DNA of 64,000 nt from an uncultured Chitinophaga sp. (GTDB lineage Bacteria; Bacteroidota; Bacteroidia; Cytophagales; Cyclobacteriaceae). The stretch lies in the NCBI GenBank assembly GCA_902168205.1, contig CABHOK010000011.1, forward strand, positions 434,001 through 498,000. The letters are read 5' to 3'. Shown one piece after another: positions 34,211 to 44,537 of this stretch (position 1 is the first letter of the stretch; each line of letters begins with the position of its first letter). The position numbers were made by a program, and so were the translations under genes. The notes under the pieces were generated by a model. That model was not told the DNA's origin and did no database searches. It saw only the letters and a program-made list of their open reading frames with translations.

Positions 34211-37200
34211 ATGCCAGCGAGAGTACTTGTATTTTGTTTGTTTATACTGGTGTTGTCTCATCATTGTGTGCGTGCACAAAACGGACAATACCGGTTCTCA
34301 CACCTTGATGTCAACCAGGGCTTGTCCAACAGCCAGGTAAAGACATTTCTGAAAGATAGCAGGGGGTTTCTCTGGATCGGTACCATCTCCGGGCTGAATC
34401 GATTTGATGGCAGCACATTAAAAATATTCCGCAACGACCCGCGCGATACAACAACGCTTCTCGATAATGATATCTATAGGATATTTGAAGATCCTTCCGG
34501 AAGAATATGGGTTTATACGTATGCCGGCATGTGTATATATGATCCCGCCACCGAAAAATTTACCCGCAACGTATATCGCGTACTGCGGGAGTATAACATG
34601 CCGGAAGGCTTTTTGACAGAGATACTAAAAGACCGTGAAGGTAATTTCTGGTTTCTCCACAACACGGGCAGACTCTATAAATATATACCTGCTCAGAAAA
34701 AAACGATTTCCGTTCTTCAGCATGATACGGACACAACGCTTGCCCATAGTAATCCGATATTTTCCATCGCGAAAGGAGCCAACTGCCTGTGGCTGCTGCA
34801 TCGCAACGGTATGCTTGAAAAACTCGATGTCCAATCGCTGCATATACTATACCGCAATCTGACCTTCCATCAGCAGAATAAAAATGAGACACCAGAGTAT
34901 AGTCTGACAGCCGACAATGATGGTGATTTATGGATATACTTTGTGAACACAAACAATGGCGTATATCATTTCAGAACTTCCGAGAAGAAGATTTATCATT
35001 TTAATAAAACGTCATCGCCCGTTCATCTGAACACCGATATTATACGCGGAGTTGTACAGGATAACAAAGGTCTCATCTGGATCGCGACCGATCATGGCGG
35101 TGTTAACGTCATCAACAAGAAAGATTTTTCGGTTCACTATATTTTACACAATACCGAAGACGAGAGAAGTCTGAGCCAGAACAGTATACAGACGATGTAT
35201 AAAGATTACGATGGTTTTATCTGGATTGGTACGTATAAGCGCGGTGTTAATTACTATCATGAAAATGTGATTCGTTTCCGGCTCTTTCGCCATTCAACAT
35301 CCAATAAAAATAGTTTGCCTTTCAATGATATTAATTGCTTTGCCGAAGATGATGATGGTAACATTTGGATCGGTACAAATGGTGGAGGTCTTATCAAGTA
35401 CGATCGGAAGACAGAACACTTTACCCAGTATACGCATGAGCCGGGTAATCCAAACACCATTGGCAGCAATGTAATTGTAAGTATGTTCTTTGACAGCTAT
35501 AAAAAGTTGTGGATCGGTACATACTATGGCGGCTTGAACAGTTTTGATGGTCGCAACTTTACCCGCTACAGGCATTCGGCAGATCCGAAGAGTATAAGTG
35601 ATGATAATATCTGGGAGATCTTTGAAGACTCGCAGCGAGAACTCTGGATTGGTACACTGAAATCAGGTATAGATGTATTCGACCGGGATTCAAAAACATT
35701 CAGACATTATCCCTCCATACAATTTCACCTCGACAGCTCAGTACACTCAACCTATATACCCGCTATTGTTGAAGATGCAGAGAAAAACATCTGGATAGGC
35801 ACGGGTTATGGAATTGATTTTTACGATCGTAAAACCGGAAAGTTTACACACTATCTGAATGATGTAAATAATCCGAAGAGCCTCGGGCATAACAATGTAT
35901 TTTCTATTCTCGATGACGGGAAGGGAACGATATGGATCGGTACCAAAGAAGGATTGAATTTATTCGACAAGAAAACAAAAACATTTCGCGCACTGCGACA
36001 AGAAGACGGTTTGCCGCATAACACAGTGTTGACGCTGCTGCAAGACAGTGGCGGTAATTTGTGGATGAGTACACCGCAGGGATTGTCCAATCTCATATTG
36101 AGGCGAAAGCCTGATGGCACGATTGCATCTTTCCGCTTTAAGAATTACGATGAGTCGGATGGTCTGCAAGGCAAATCTTTCAACGAAGGTGCCGCCTATA
36201 AAACACGTAAAGGAGAATTGATCTTCGGTGGTGCCAATGGTTTTAATCTTTTCAAACCGGAAGATATAGTACTCAATGACAAGAAGCCGGTAGTACGTTT
36301 TACCGGTTTACAGATTTTCAATAAAGAAGTAAAGATAGGCGAGAAGGTAAAGGGCAGTGTTATACTGGATAAGTCGATAACGCTCACGCCCGGGATCAGG
36401 CTTGCACACAGCGATAATGTTTTCTCGATCGAGTTCACTTCGCTTAATTATTTTCTTCCGGAGAAGAGCCGGTATAAATATAAACTTGAAGGCTTTAATA
36501 AAGAGTGGCTTGCCACCGATGGTAACTCCAGGCGCGTAACCTTTACCAACCTCGATCCGGGTGAATATACCCTTCGCGTAAAAGCTTCCAATAACGATGG
36601 TATATGGAATGACGAAGGCACTTCGATGAAAATTGTTATACTGCCCCCGTTCTGGAAAACGAAGACAGCTTTTGTACTTTATATATTCCTGGTGATGGCG
36701 GCACTGCTGGTAACGCGTAAACTGATTCAGCAACGCGAGCGTCTCAAATTCATTATTGAGCAGGAACGACAAGAGGCACAACGCATGCACGAGCTTGATA
36801 TGATGAAGCTTCGGTTTTTTACCAACGTTAGTCATGAGTTTCGCACACCGCTTACCTTAATACTTGCCCCCGTAGAAAAACTGATGAAAGCTGCCAACGA
36901 AGAGCAGCGAACACAATTTCAACTGATCCACCGCAATGCAAGACGACTGCTTAACCTGGTCAATCAACTGCTCGATTTCCGGAAGCTCGAAGTGCAGGAA
37001 ATAAAATTCAATCCATCGGAAGGCGACATCGTACGGTTTATCCGCGAGACTACATTTTCGTTCTCGGATATGTCGGAGAAGAAAGATGTCTCACTGGATT
37101 TCAAAACTTCGGTAGATTCCCTCGAAACTATTTTTGATCGGGATAAGCTCGAAAAGATCTTGTTCAACCTCCTGTCCAATGCATTCAAATTTACTCCCGG

Positions 37201-38323
37201 TAATGGAAATATAACGGTAACTATAAACGAGGTGCATGGTGAAGAAGGCAAGTGGCTGGAGATACGCGTAACGGATACCGGTATAGGTATACCGCTGGAT
37301 CAGCAGGAAAAGATATTCGAACGGTTCTTTCAGCACGATCTCCCCGGAAGCATGGTAAACCAGGGCAGCGGTATAGGACTGTCTATTACAAAAGAGTTTA
37401 TACGTATACATGGCGGTAACATTACTGTAACCAGCGAACCCGGAAAAGGAAGTTGTTTTACTGTAACTATACCGGTAAAGGATGTTACTGCACATGAAGT
37501 TCCTGCAGCACTGGAAGAAGCTGAGATACCCGAATGGGAGGCGGAACTTCAATCGGATAAACCTAGCATTTTGCTGATTGAAGACAACGAAGATTTCCGT
37601 TTCTACCTGAAGGATAATTTACGACTGCACTATAAAATTATAGAGGCGCGTAATGGTAAAGAAGGTTGGAACCAGGCTTTGTCCACATTGCCCGACCTGA
37701 TTGTAAGTGATGTGATGATGCCGGAGATGAACGGAATTGAACTTTGTAAAAAGATTAAAAACGATCCGCGGGTGTCGCATATACCGGTAATTCTGCTTAC
37801 CGCGCGCACCGCAGAAGAACAGAAGATGGAAGGTTTTGAATCCGGAGCAGATGATTACATCACCAAGCCTTTCAACTTTGAGATATTGCAATCGCGGGTT
37901 CGTAACCTCATTCATCAGCGCGAAGCATTCCAGAAAGACTTCCGCAGGCAGATCGAAGTAAAGGCCAGCGATGTAAACATTACGTCTCTGGATGAAAAAC
38001 TTATTCAGCGCGCCATCAAATGCGTAGAAGACAATATTTCCGACACCGCCTTTTCTGTTGAGACACTAAGTCACGAGCTCGGCATGAGTCGGGTACACCT
38101 CTACAAGAAACTGTTGGCGCTAACGGGCAAGAGTCCGATCGAATTTATCCGCGTCATTCGCCTGCAGCAAGCCGCACAGTTACTGGAGAAAAGTCAACTC
38201 ACCGTATCGGAAGTAGCCTATAAAGTTGGCTTCAACAATCCGAAATACTTTACCAAGTACTTTAAGGAAGAGTATAAAATGCTGCCATCTGCCTACGCTG
38301 TCTCCAAGCGATCGAAGGAGTAG
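34211..38323 (+). CDS. Hybrid two-component system regulator (HTCS)
   Basis: 1370-residue one-protein phosphorelay. Signal peptide (1-22), two periplasmic beta-propellers with at least 13 visible WIGT-like blades (about 25-690), a Y_Y_Y domain (about 725-805), one transmembrane helix (about 815-838), HisKA with His875 in VSHEFRTPLT, HATPase (NLLSNAFKFTP, DTGIGIP, GSGIGLSI), a receiver with phospho-acceptor Asp1167 in VSDVMMPEMNG, and an AraC-type DNA-binding domain at the end (about 1265-1370). Proteins of this class sense an oligosaccharide in the periplasm and activate a polysaccharide locus. Placed after the uronate genes, it most likely responds to a pectin fragment. Confidence 0.95.
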   Translation: MPARVLVFCLFILVLSHHCVRAQNGQYRFSHLDVNQGLSNSQVKTFLKDSRGFLWIGTISGLNRFDGSTLKIFRNDPRDTTTLLDNDIYRIFEDPSGRIWVYTYAGMCIYDPATEKFTRNVYRVLREYNMPEGFLTEILKDREGNFWFLHNTGRLYKYIPAQKKTISVLQHDTDTTLAHSNPIFSIAKGANCLWLLHRNGMLEKLDVQSLHILYRNLTFHQQNKNETPEYSLTADNDGDLWIYFVNTNNGVYHFRTSEKKIYHFNKTSSPVHLNTDIIRGVVQDNKGLIWIATDHGGVNVINKKDFSVHYILHNTEDERSLSQNSIQTMYKDYDGFIWIGTYKRGVNYYHENVIRFRLFRHSTSNKNSLPFNDINCFAEDDDGNIWIGTNGGGLIKYDRKTEHFTQYTHEPGNPNTIGSNVIVSMFFDSYKKLWIGTYYGGLNSFDGRNFTRYRHSADPKSISDDNIWEIFEDSQRELWIGTLKSGIDVFDRDSKTFRHYPSIQFHLDSSVHSTYIPAIVEDAEKNIWIGTGYGIDFYDRKTGKFTHYLNDVNNPKSLGHNNVFSILDDGKGTIWIGTKEGLNLFDKKTKTFRALRQEDGLPHNTVLTLLQDSGGNLWMSTPQGLSNLILRRKPDGTIASFRFKNYDESDGLQGKSFNEGAAYKTRKGELIFGGANGFNLFKPEDIVLNDKKPVVRFTGLQIFNKEVKIGEKVKGSVILDKSITLTPGIRLAHSDNVFSIEFTSLNYFLPEKSRYKYKLEGFNKEWLATDGNSRRVTFTNLDPGEYTLRVKASNNDGIWNDEGTSMKIVILPPFWKTKTAFVLYIFLVMAALLVTRKLIQQRERLKFIIEQERQEAQRMHELDMMKLRFFTNVSHEFRTPLTLILAPVEKLMKAANEEQRTQFQLIHRNARRLLNLVNQLLDFRKLEVQEIKFNPSEGDIVRFIRETTFSFSDMSEKKDVSLDFKTSVDSLETIFDRDKLEKILFNLLSNAFKFTPGNGNITVTINEVHGEEGKWLEIRVTDTGIGIPLDQQEKIFERFFQHDLPGSMVNQGSGIGLSITKEFIRIHGGNITVTSEPGKGSCFTVTIPVKDVTAHEVPAALEEAEIPEWEAELQSDKPSILLIEDNEDFRFYLKDNLRLHYKIIEARNGKEGWNQALSTLPDLIVSDVMMPEMNGIELCKKIKNDPRVSHIPVILLTARTAEEQKMEGFESGADDYITKPFNFEILQSRVRNLIHQREAFQKDFRRQIEVKASDVNITSLDEKLIQRAIKCVEDNISDTAFSVETLSHELGMSRVHLYKKLLALTGKSPIEFIRVIRLQQAAQLLEKSQLTVSEVAYKVGFNNPKYFTKYFKEEYKMLPSAYAVSKRSKE

Positions 38324-38671
38324 ATATACTGATATACTTTTGCTCTTCAGTAAATTTACTAGGAAGAAGAAGTCTGTCGGGTAGGGTATGACTGAACGCC
38401 AAGTAACCTCGCGTACGAAAAACGCGAATGTAAGATTATACAGGAAAACAGATTTTAGTGGTATATCTATACCATTCTCATTCTATACCTTATAACGATG
38501 AAATCATACTATGTGCCTACGTACGCGGTTGAGACAGTGTAACTTTTCTATAATGCTTTTTTAGAAAACGATTTCATTTAAAACATTTTTAAGGTAAGCT
38601 TTTGCCATTTATTGAACGGTCTATAATAAATGGGTTGGGTAGCTTTGTTCAAACACCCAAATAACAGTTTT
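38324..38671 (+). other. Non-coding region between the regulator and the PKS gene
   Basis: 348 bases with no gene. It holds the short inverted repeat GGTATA-TC-TATACC (38460-38473), a CGCG..CGCG small hairpin, and TAGCTTTG (38640-38647), which fits the Bacteroidota minus-7 consensus TAnnTTTG and lies 24 bases before the PKS start. The nearest TTG (38612-38614) is 25 bases further upstream, longer than the usual spacing, so the promoter call is tentative. Confidence 0.35.
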
Positions 38672-41600
38672 ATGAAATCTTCAAGCACCCCACACAGCGA
38701 GGATTCGATCGCTATCATTGGAATGTCATGCCGTTTCCCGAATTCAAACTCACTCGATGAATTTTGGGAGTTACTAAAAAATGGAAAAGATACTATTGCC
38801 GAAATTCCCAAAGAGCGCTGGGATGCAGACCGATATTACGATCCGGATCCACAGGCTACGCGCAAAACGCATCAGCGTCACGCATCACTGTTGAGCAATA
38901 TCCACGATTTTGATCCACTGTTCTTTAATATATCTCCGGCGGAAGCAAGCGAGATGAGCCCGTCTCAAAAACTGATGATGGAGCTGGCGTGGGAAGCGAT
39001 TGAAAACTCTTCATTACCCTATAACGATGTGAAGGGTAAAAATGTAGGTGTGTTTGTGGGCAATATATGGACAGACTTTGAACATTACCGTAAAGCCAAG
39101 AATGCAAAAGCAACGTTGCACTCGGCTGTGGGGATGTCATCTAACGTAGTGGCTAACCGCGTGTCGTTTGCCATGGGTTTTACCGGTCCGAGTCTTGTTA
39201 TCGACACCGGGTGTTCTGCATCACTTGTAGCGTTGCATATGGCGTGTCAAAGCTTGCTCCATGACGAATCAACGATGAGCATTGTGGGGGGTATCAATCA
39301 TATACTGGATCCGGATAAATATATAGAGCTTACACAGTTCGGTGGACTTTCTGTAAAAGGAAAGTGCAGCACGTTTGATGTGGATGCAGATGGTTTCGTA
39401 CGCGGTGAAGGCGGGGGGGTATTGCTGTTGAAGAAACTATCGGAAGCCGAACGTGACGGTAATAAAATATATGCAGTGATTCGTGGATCGGCTGTAAACA
39501 ACAACGGCTTTAACGATACGTTGCCGGCCACCAGCACCGAAGGACAGATATCACTTTTCGAAAAAGTATATACCAGTGCAGGTATCGATCCGCACGATGT
39601 TCATTACCTGGAAGCACACGGTACCGGTACTAAACTTGGTGACCCGAACGAAGCAATAGCCATTGGTGAATTTTTTGGCAAAGGCAGAACAGGCAAAAGC
39701 CTGCGTATCGGTTCTGTAAAAACAAATATAGGGCATACCGAAGCTACGGCCGGTATAGCTGGTCTTATTAAAGTGGTGTTGGCTATGCAGCATAAAGTGC
39801 TTCCTCCAAACCTGAACTTTAACAATCCCAATCCAAATATACCTTTCGAAGAACTTCACCTGGAAGTACAAAAAGATTTATCATCATGGCCTGTTAACAA
39901 TGGCGAAACATTTAAAGCCGGTGTTAACTCGTTTGGCTGGGGTGGTACAAACGCTCACGTGGCGCTTGAAGAATATCGCGCTCCCCGTACAGAGTCAGTT
40001 ATACCAGCCAATAGTTCAGAAGTATATGCATTGCCGCTATCGGCCAAATCATCGCAGGCATTGAAAGATTATGCACGTGCCTATGCAAAATCAATTGAAC
40101 TTGGTGACGAAGATAATTTCAAGGCTATATGTGTAGCCGCATCGATTCGTAAGCCGGAATTCGATCATCGTATACTCTTTACAGCAAGCACGCGCGAGCA
40201 GATGCTGGCAAGTCTCAAAAACTTTTTTGAAGACGAAGCAGAGGCAACACCCTGCATGCCACTGACTGAAAAAGCAAAAGTTGTTTTTGTATTCCCGGGT
40301 CAGGGTGCGCAATGGCTGGGCATGGGCCGTGAGTTGCTGGTAAAAGAGAAAGTATTCAGAGATACTATATTGGCGCTGGATGCAGCGTATCGTACCTATA
40401 CCGATTGGTCGCTGGTAGATCAGATCAACGCTACACCGGAGACTGATCGTTTGAAAGAGATCAACGTGATTCAGCCCGCTATATGTGCTATGCAGATAGC
40501 TCTTGCCAAACTTTGGATGTCGTGGGGTATACAACCACAAGCTGTAGTAGGACACAGCATGGGCGAAGTTGCAGCTGCCTATATTTCAGGCGCTATAAAA
40601 ATGGAAGATGCAGCACGCATCATCTGCGAACGCAGCCGCCTGATGAAAACCGTAAGCGGTAAAGGTGGTGCGATGGCCGTAACAGAACTAAGCCGTGAAG
40701 AAGCAGAGAAAGTTGCTGCTAACTATGGCGGTAAACTTTCTGTAGCCGTTAACAACAGCTATAAATCTACAGTACTTGCTGGCGATAAAGCTTCTATTGA
40801 TGAAGTGCTGGCGCAACTGGAGGCAAAAGAATTATTCTGCCGCCTGGTGAAAGTAGATGTAGCATCGCATAGCCCGCAGATGGATCCGTTGAAAGAACCG
40901 CTGCGTAAAGAACTGCAAGGCGTAGTACCGCAGCCGACTGTGATACCTTTTGTATCAACCGTACATAATAAAGTAATGCAGGGCACCGACATGGGCGCTG
41001 ACTACTGGGTTGATAACCTGCGTGGCACTGTACAGTTTGCATCCGTAGTTGAAAATCTGCTGAAGGATGAACACATTGTTTTCATTGAAGCAAACCCGCA
41101 CCCGGTATTGGTAAATGCTGTTACCGAATGTGCAGAGCACGTTCGTAAAAAAGTAATCACCATTGCATCTACACAGCGAGATAACCCGGAGCTTGATGTG
41201 ATGTTCAAAAACCTGGGCGACTTATATAGCAAAGGTTACTCTGTAAACTGGAAGACATACTATGGTACGGCTACTGCTCCGCAAGCACAACTTCCTGCAT
41301 ATCCGTTCCAGCGCGAGCGCTACGAAATAGAAGATCTTTCCAAGGAACTTGATAATGCTAAAGATGTTGTTGCAAAGTACCCGCTGCTGGGAAGCAAGAT
41401 CAACCTCGCGAACATAGAAGATATATACTTCTGGGAATCATCCATAAGCTTGAACAAGTTTCCATACCTGCGCGAACGGCTCGTACAGGATCGCGTGGAA
41501 TTGCCGGTGTCATGCTATATTGAAATGGTATTGGAAGCTGTTGCCGAAGTATACAACGATGTTCCGGTACGCGTGGAAGACCTCAAGTTTACCCGCAGTC

Positions 41601-43393
41601 TCAATTTGTCAGACAACTCCCGCGTAGATGTACAGGTTAAACTTGTGATCCGCGAGAATAAACTTGGACAGGTATATATCTTCAAAAAAGAAGATCAGGA
41701 GTCAGGATGGATACAATTGGCGCAGGGAGGAATTGAGATCACGGAAGAAAGTAAATATGTTCCGGAAATATTTGAGCAGATTGAATACCATGCACCGGAT
41801 TATACCGAAGGTGTAAGTTATTATAATTTACTCCGCTCCATTGGATTTAATTTTGGCAAGCATTTTCAACAACTCACCGGACTTGATAAAGTTGGTAACA
41901 AGCCGTTCCCGAATGTATTGTTCTCCATCAAGGCTGATCCGAACGTACACCTGACATCATCCAAGTATAAAATACATCCGGCATTGATGAGCAGTTTCTT
42001 CCAGCCTATATACGGACAACTCGTATCCATACTGGAAGAAGGAAATTTACTGGATGTTCGTTTCAGCAATATTGACCAGGTAGCGATGCATGCAGCTGTT
42101 AATTATAGTCGTGAGTTACGCGGTTTCCTGGTTTTCCACCCGTTGGTAAAACACGAAAGCAATTCAAATGCATGGCGCTTCACAGCCGATATTACCATCG
42201 CTAATTTTGATAACACTCCGGTAATGACAATAACCGGTTTGCAAGGTATAGCAGAGCGCAAAACGCCTAAAGCAAACAGCAGTGGTCAGAAAGCAGGAGG
42301 CTTTGTATTTCTTGAACACTATGCAACGATCAAAACTGAAAGCGAGAAACAACTTGCGCTGGAACAGATGATCACACACCACGTGTCGAAGATCATCAAG
42401 ATATCCGCCAATCGCATCAAGCATACCATGACCTTTAAAGGAATGGGACTCGATTCACTGATGGCTGTGCAATTAAGAAATCTTCTTGAAAAAGAACTGG
42501 CTATCAAATTAACCGTTGGTTTGTTCTGGTCGCACCCAAGTATACAGGAGTATGCCGCATACCTGAAAGATATACTTACGGCACAGAATCACGGCACTAC
42601 CGTAGCCGTGCAGCCCGCGGTTGATAAAGTTGTTAACTGGTTCACGATTCCGAAGGCAAACCCGAATGCTTCATTCCGCGTATTCTGTTTCCATGATGCA
42701 GGCGGAAGCGCTTCACTCTTCAACGGTTGGGAAAACCTTTTGGACAATGCCACCACTGAACTGGTACTGGTTGAAATGCCGGGAAGAGGAAGAAGAATGG
42801 AGGAAACGCCATACGTGGATTTCCAAACATTCATGCGTGACATTATGCCGTCTATCATTCCGATGCTGAATAAACCCTATATATTTCTGGGACACAGCAT
42901 GGGTGGTATGGTTGCTTACGAAATTGTACGCGAGCTGCGCAGAAGAAAACTGGCTTTGCCGGAAACGCTATACATCTCTTCAACGTCTGGGTTAGGCGCG
43001 TACGAGAAAAAACAGGTGGACTACACATTGTCTGATGATGAACTTGTACAGATGTATCCGCACCTGGCATTGAGCAATGTTGGTGATGTGGAGATCCAGA
43101 GTCTCATGATCAACATTCTGCGGGCCGATCTTCAGTTCCTGTATCACTACGAGTTCATCACGGAAGAGCCGTTGAACATACCAATCATTGCCATCCACGG
43201 ATCAGAGGATGAACGTGTAAAACGTAACCAGATCGAGCAGTGGGAAAAAGAGACAGCAGTATCTTTCAATTTGATCTCACGCACCGGTGGACACCGCTAT
43301 ATCGAGCATGACGGTGCATTTGTTGCCCAGCTTGTGCAAGACAATATCTATAACAGAATGGTAACGCACCAGCCGGCCAAGACTCTTTTGTAA
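38672..43393 (+). CDS. Single-module type I polyketide synthase, KS-AT-(inactive DH)-ACP-TE
   Basis: 1573 residues from ATG 38672; an in-frame ATG at 38630 would add 14 residues before the conserved start. Ketosynthase (about 10-435) with Cys181 in DTGCSASL, EAHGTGT and NIGHTEA; acyltransferase (about 555-850) with Ser629 in GHSMGE and a VASH motif at the extender-specificity site; a dehydratase-fold domain (about 905-1215) in which the catalytic His is Arg936 (YLRERLVQDRVELP) and the catalytic Asp is Ser1107 (HPALMSSFFQ); carrier protein with Ser1262 in GLDSLMA; and thioesterase (about 1330-1560) with Ser1409 in GHSMGG. No ketoreductase or enoylreductase is present. It would make a non-reduced short chain or act iteratively. 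The product is unknown. Confidence 0.92.
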   Translation: MKSSSTPHSEDSIAIIGMSCRFPNSNSLDEFWELLKNGKDTIAEIPKERWDADRYYDPDPQATRKTHQRHASLLSNIHDFDPLFFNISPAEASEMSPSQKLMMELAWEAIENSSLPYNDVKGKNVGVFVGNIWTDFEHYRKAKNAKATLHSAVGMSSNVVANRVSFAMGFTGPSLVIDTGCSASLVALHMACQSLLHDESTMSIVGGINHILDPDKYIELTQFGGLSVKGKCSTFDVDADGFVRGEGGGVLLLKKLSEAERDGNKIYAVIRGSAVNNNGFNDTLPATSTEGQISLFEKVYTSAGIDPHDVHYLEAHGTGTKLGDPNEAIAIGEFFGKGRTGKSLRIGSVKTNIGHTEATAGIAGLIKVVLAMQHKVLPPNLNFNNPNPNIPFEELHLEVQKDLSSWPVNNGETFKAGVNSFGWGGTNAHVALEEYRAPRTESVIPANSSEVYALPLSAKSSQALKDYARAYAKSIELGDEDNFKAICVAASIRKPEFDHRILFTASTREQMLASLKNFFEDEAEATPCMPLTEKAKVVFVFPGQGAQWLGMGRELLVKEKVFRDTILALDAAYRTYTDWSLVDQINATPETDRLKEINVIQPAICAMQIALAKLWMSWGIQPQAVVGHSMGEVAAAYISGAIKMEDAARIICERSRLMKTVSGKGGAMAVTELSREEAEKVAANYGGKLSVAVNNSYKSTVLAGDKASIDEVLAQLEAKELFCRLVKVDVASHSPQMDPLKEPLRKELQGVVPQPTVIPFVSTVHNKVMQGTDMGADYWVDNLRGTVQFASVVENLLKDEHIVFIEANPHPVLVNAVTECAEHVRKKVITIASTQRDNPELDVMFKNLGDLYSKGYSVNWKTYYGTATAPQAQLPAYPFQRERYEIEDLSKELDNAKDVVAKYPLLGSKINLANIEDIYFWESSISLNKFPYLRERLVQDRVELPVSCYIEMVLEAVAEVYNDVPVRVEDLKFTRSLNLSDNSRVDVQVKLVIRENKLGQVYIFKKEDQESGWIQLAQGGIEITEESKYVPEIFEQIEYHAPDYTEGVSYYNLLRSIGFNFGKHFQQLTGLDKVGNKPFPNVLFSIKADPNVHLTSSKYKIHPALMSSFFQPIYGQLVSILEEGNLLDVRFSNIDQVAMHAAVNYSRELRGFLVFHPLVKHESNSNAWRFTADITIANFDNTPVMTITGLQGIAERKTPKANSSGQKAGGFVFLEHYATIKTESEKQLALEQMITHHVSKIIKISANRIKHTMTFKGMGLDSLMAVQLRNLLEKELAIKLTVGLFWSHPSIQEYAAYLKDILTAQNHGTTVAVQPAVDKVVNWFTIPKANPNASFRVFCFHDAGGSASLFNGWENLLDNATTELVLVEMPGRGRRMEETPYVDFQTFMRDIMPSIIPMLNKPYIFLGHSMGGMVAYEIVRELRRRKLALPETLYISSTSGLGAYEKKQVDYTLSDDELVQMYPHLALSNVGDVEIQSLMINILRADLQFLYHYEFITEEPLNIPIIAIHGSEDERVKRNQIEQWEKETAVSFNLISRTGGHRYIEHDGAFVAQLVQDNIYNRMVTHQPAKTLL

Positions 43394-43413
43394 TCAGCAA
43401 TCAATAGTTTTTT

Positions 43414-43459
43414 ATACCAGTATACGTGCAGCATATATAGCCTGCACGTATATTGGTAT
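43414..43459 (+). terminator. Long hairpin terminator after the PKS gene
   Basis: An 18-pair stem (43414-43431 with 43442-43459, one G-U pair) carrying ACGTGCAG/CTGCACGT, followed by a loose T-rich stretch TGTTATTTT. Confidence 0.65.
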
Positions 43460-43492
43460 TGTTATTTTCTGAACTCATAAAACGTATACATC

Positions 43493-43903
43493 ATGAAAGA
43501 ATCAGTTAAGGATAAAATTATAGGAACGTGGAAGCTTGTTTCGTGGAAATATATGGATGGTGATAAGGAGCCTGCGGATTTCTTTGGTGAAAATCCAAAA
43601 GGTATACTTACATATGATACGAGCGGCTATATGAATGCACAGTTGATGAAAAGCGGTCGGAGTAATTTCAATGCTGAATCAATGACAGGTGGCACGACCG
43701 AAGAAATAAAAAATGCGTACCTGAGCTATGCAGCTTACTGGGGAAAGTACTATGAGCGAACGCCAGGTGAACTGGTGCATGAAGTAGAAGGAAGTCTTTT
43801 TCCGAATTGGGTTGGTCACGATGAAATTCGATATGCACAGATTGATGGAGATACGCTCGTGTTAAGTATACCTCCATTTCGGGTTACGTGGAAACGCGCA
43901 TAA
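43493..43903 (+). CDS. Lipocalin-like domain protein
   Basis: 136 residues, no signal peptide. The start IIGTWKLVSWKYMDGDKEPADFFGENPKGILTYDTSGYMNAQL is the pattern of the lipocalin-like family (Lipocalin_5 type), a small beta-barrel, and the chain ends in a barrel strand LVLSIPPFRVTWKRA. The family is thought to bind small hydrophobic compounds. Located 99 bases after the PKS, on the same strand and just beyond its hairpin, it may bind, cyclise or protect the polyketide; this is inference from position only. Confidence 0.7.
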   Translation: MKESVKDKIIGTWKLVSWKYMDGDKEPADFFGENPKGILTYDTSGYMNAQLMKSGRSNFNAESMTGGTTEEIKNAYLSYAAYWGKYYERTPGELVHEVEGSLFPNWVGHDEIRYAQIDGDTLVLSIPPFRVTWKRA

Positions 43904-43910
43904 AAAAAAA

Positions 43911-43962
43911 ATCTCCGAAAATCTTCTGCTCCAACACAGGATTTTCAGAGATATATTTTTTT
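43911..43962. terminator. Bidirectional terminator between the lipocalin-like and STAS-like genes
   Basis: Stem ATCTCCGAAAATC/GATTTTCAGAGAT (43911-43923 with 43940-43952, one mismatch), flanked by an A run at 43902-43910 and a T run to 43962, as expected between convergent genes. Confidence 0.8.
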
Positions 43963-43972
43963 AAGCTTAAAG

Positions 43973-44395
43973 TTATTTTGCTACAGTTGCCTGTTCTTTT
44001 AACCACTTGCGTGCATCAGGCTCCGAATTGAAAATAGCTACGGTATAAACACCTTTTGTAGCTTTTGTGAAACCTTGCAGTGAAAGCTGGGTAAATATAT
44101 TGTCAGACATGATCACTGCCATATCCGTGAGTCCTTCTTTTGCTGCGCGTGGGTTCCAGTCTGTCTGATACCACTCGTTGGCAGCTTGCCATGGACCTGA
44201 TACTTTACGGTTATCAACCAATACTCTACTGCATTTCACTTCTTTGATAATTTTAAGTAATTCTTCTGAGCCTGCCTTTACTTGATCTACCGTAAGGAAG
44301 CCGTTCCAATCAACATAGATAATGTCGGTGTCCCTTTCGTGGGTAATGGTAACGTAGATCTCTTTACCGTTAGGCCGCTTAAATTCTCTTTTCAT
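43973..44395 (-). CDS. Small STAS/SpoIIAA-like protein
   Basis: 140 residues, cytoplasmic. The pattern is alternating strands and helices: IYVDWNGFLTVDQVKAGSEELLKIIK, RVLVDNRKVSGPW, then WNPRAAKEGLTDMAVIMSDNIFTQLSLQGF and VAIFNSEPDARKWL. It resembles small STAS/SEC14-like proteins common in Cytophagales and Chitinophagales. Two relatives lie at 63028 and 63619. No function is known to me; it is convergent with the lipocalin-like gene and divergent from the phosphopantetheinyl transferase. Confidence 0.65.
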   Translation of the reverse strand: MKREFKRPNGKEIYVTITHERDTDIIYVDWNGFLTVDQVKAGSEELLKIIKEVKCSRVLVDNRKVSGPWQAANEWYQTDWNPRAAKEGLTDMAVIMSDNIFTQLSLQGFTKATKGVYTVAIFNSEPDARKWLKEQATVAK

Positions 44396-44537
44396 AATTT
44401 TTAAAACTTTTAATAGTGTTGAATGTATTTACAAGTTGGGGTATTGTGGGAATATATACCTGGTTTAAATATTGAAAATGTTACACTCACAAAATAATAA
44501 TGTTATGATTGTTGGTTCGCGTTTTTATGTAATTCAA

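Noticed and set aside
38460-38473. GGTATA-TC-TATACC inverted repeat upstream of the PKS as an operator
   Set aside because: TATA-type short palindromes are frequent throughout this sequence, so one copy is not evidence of a specific site.
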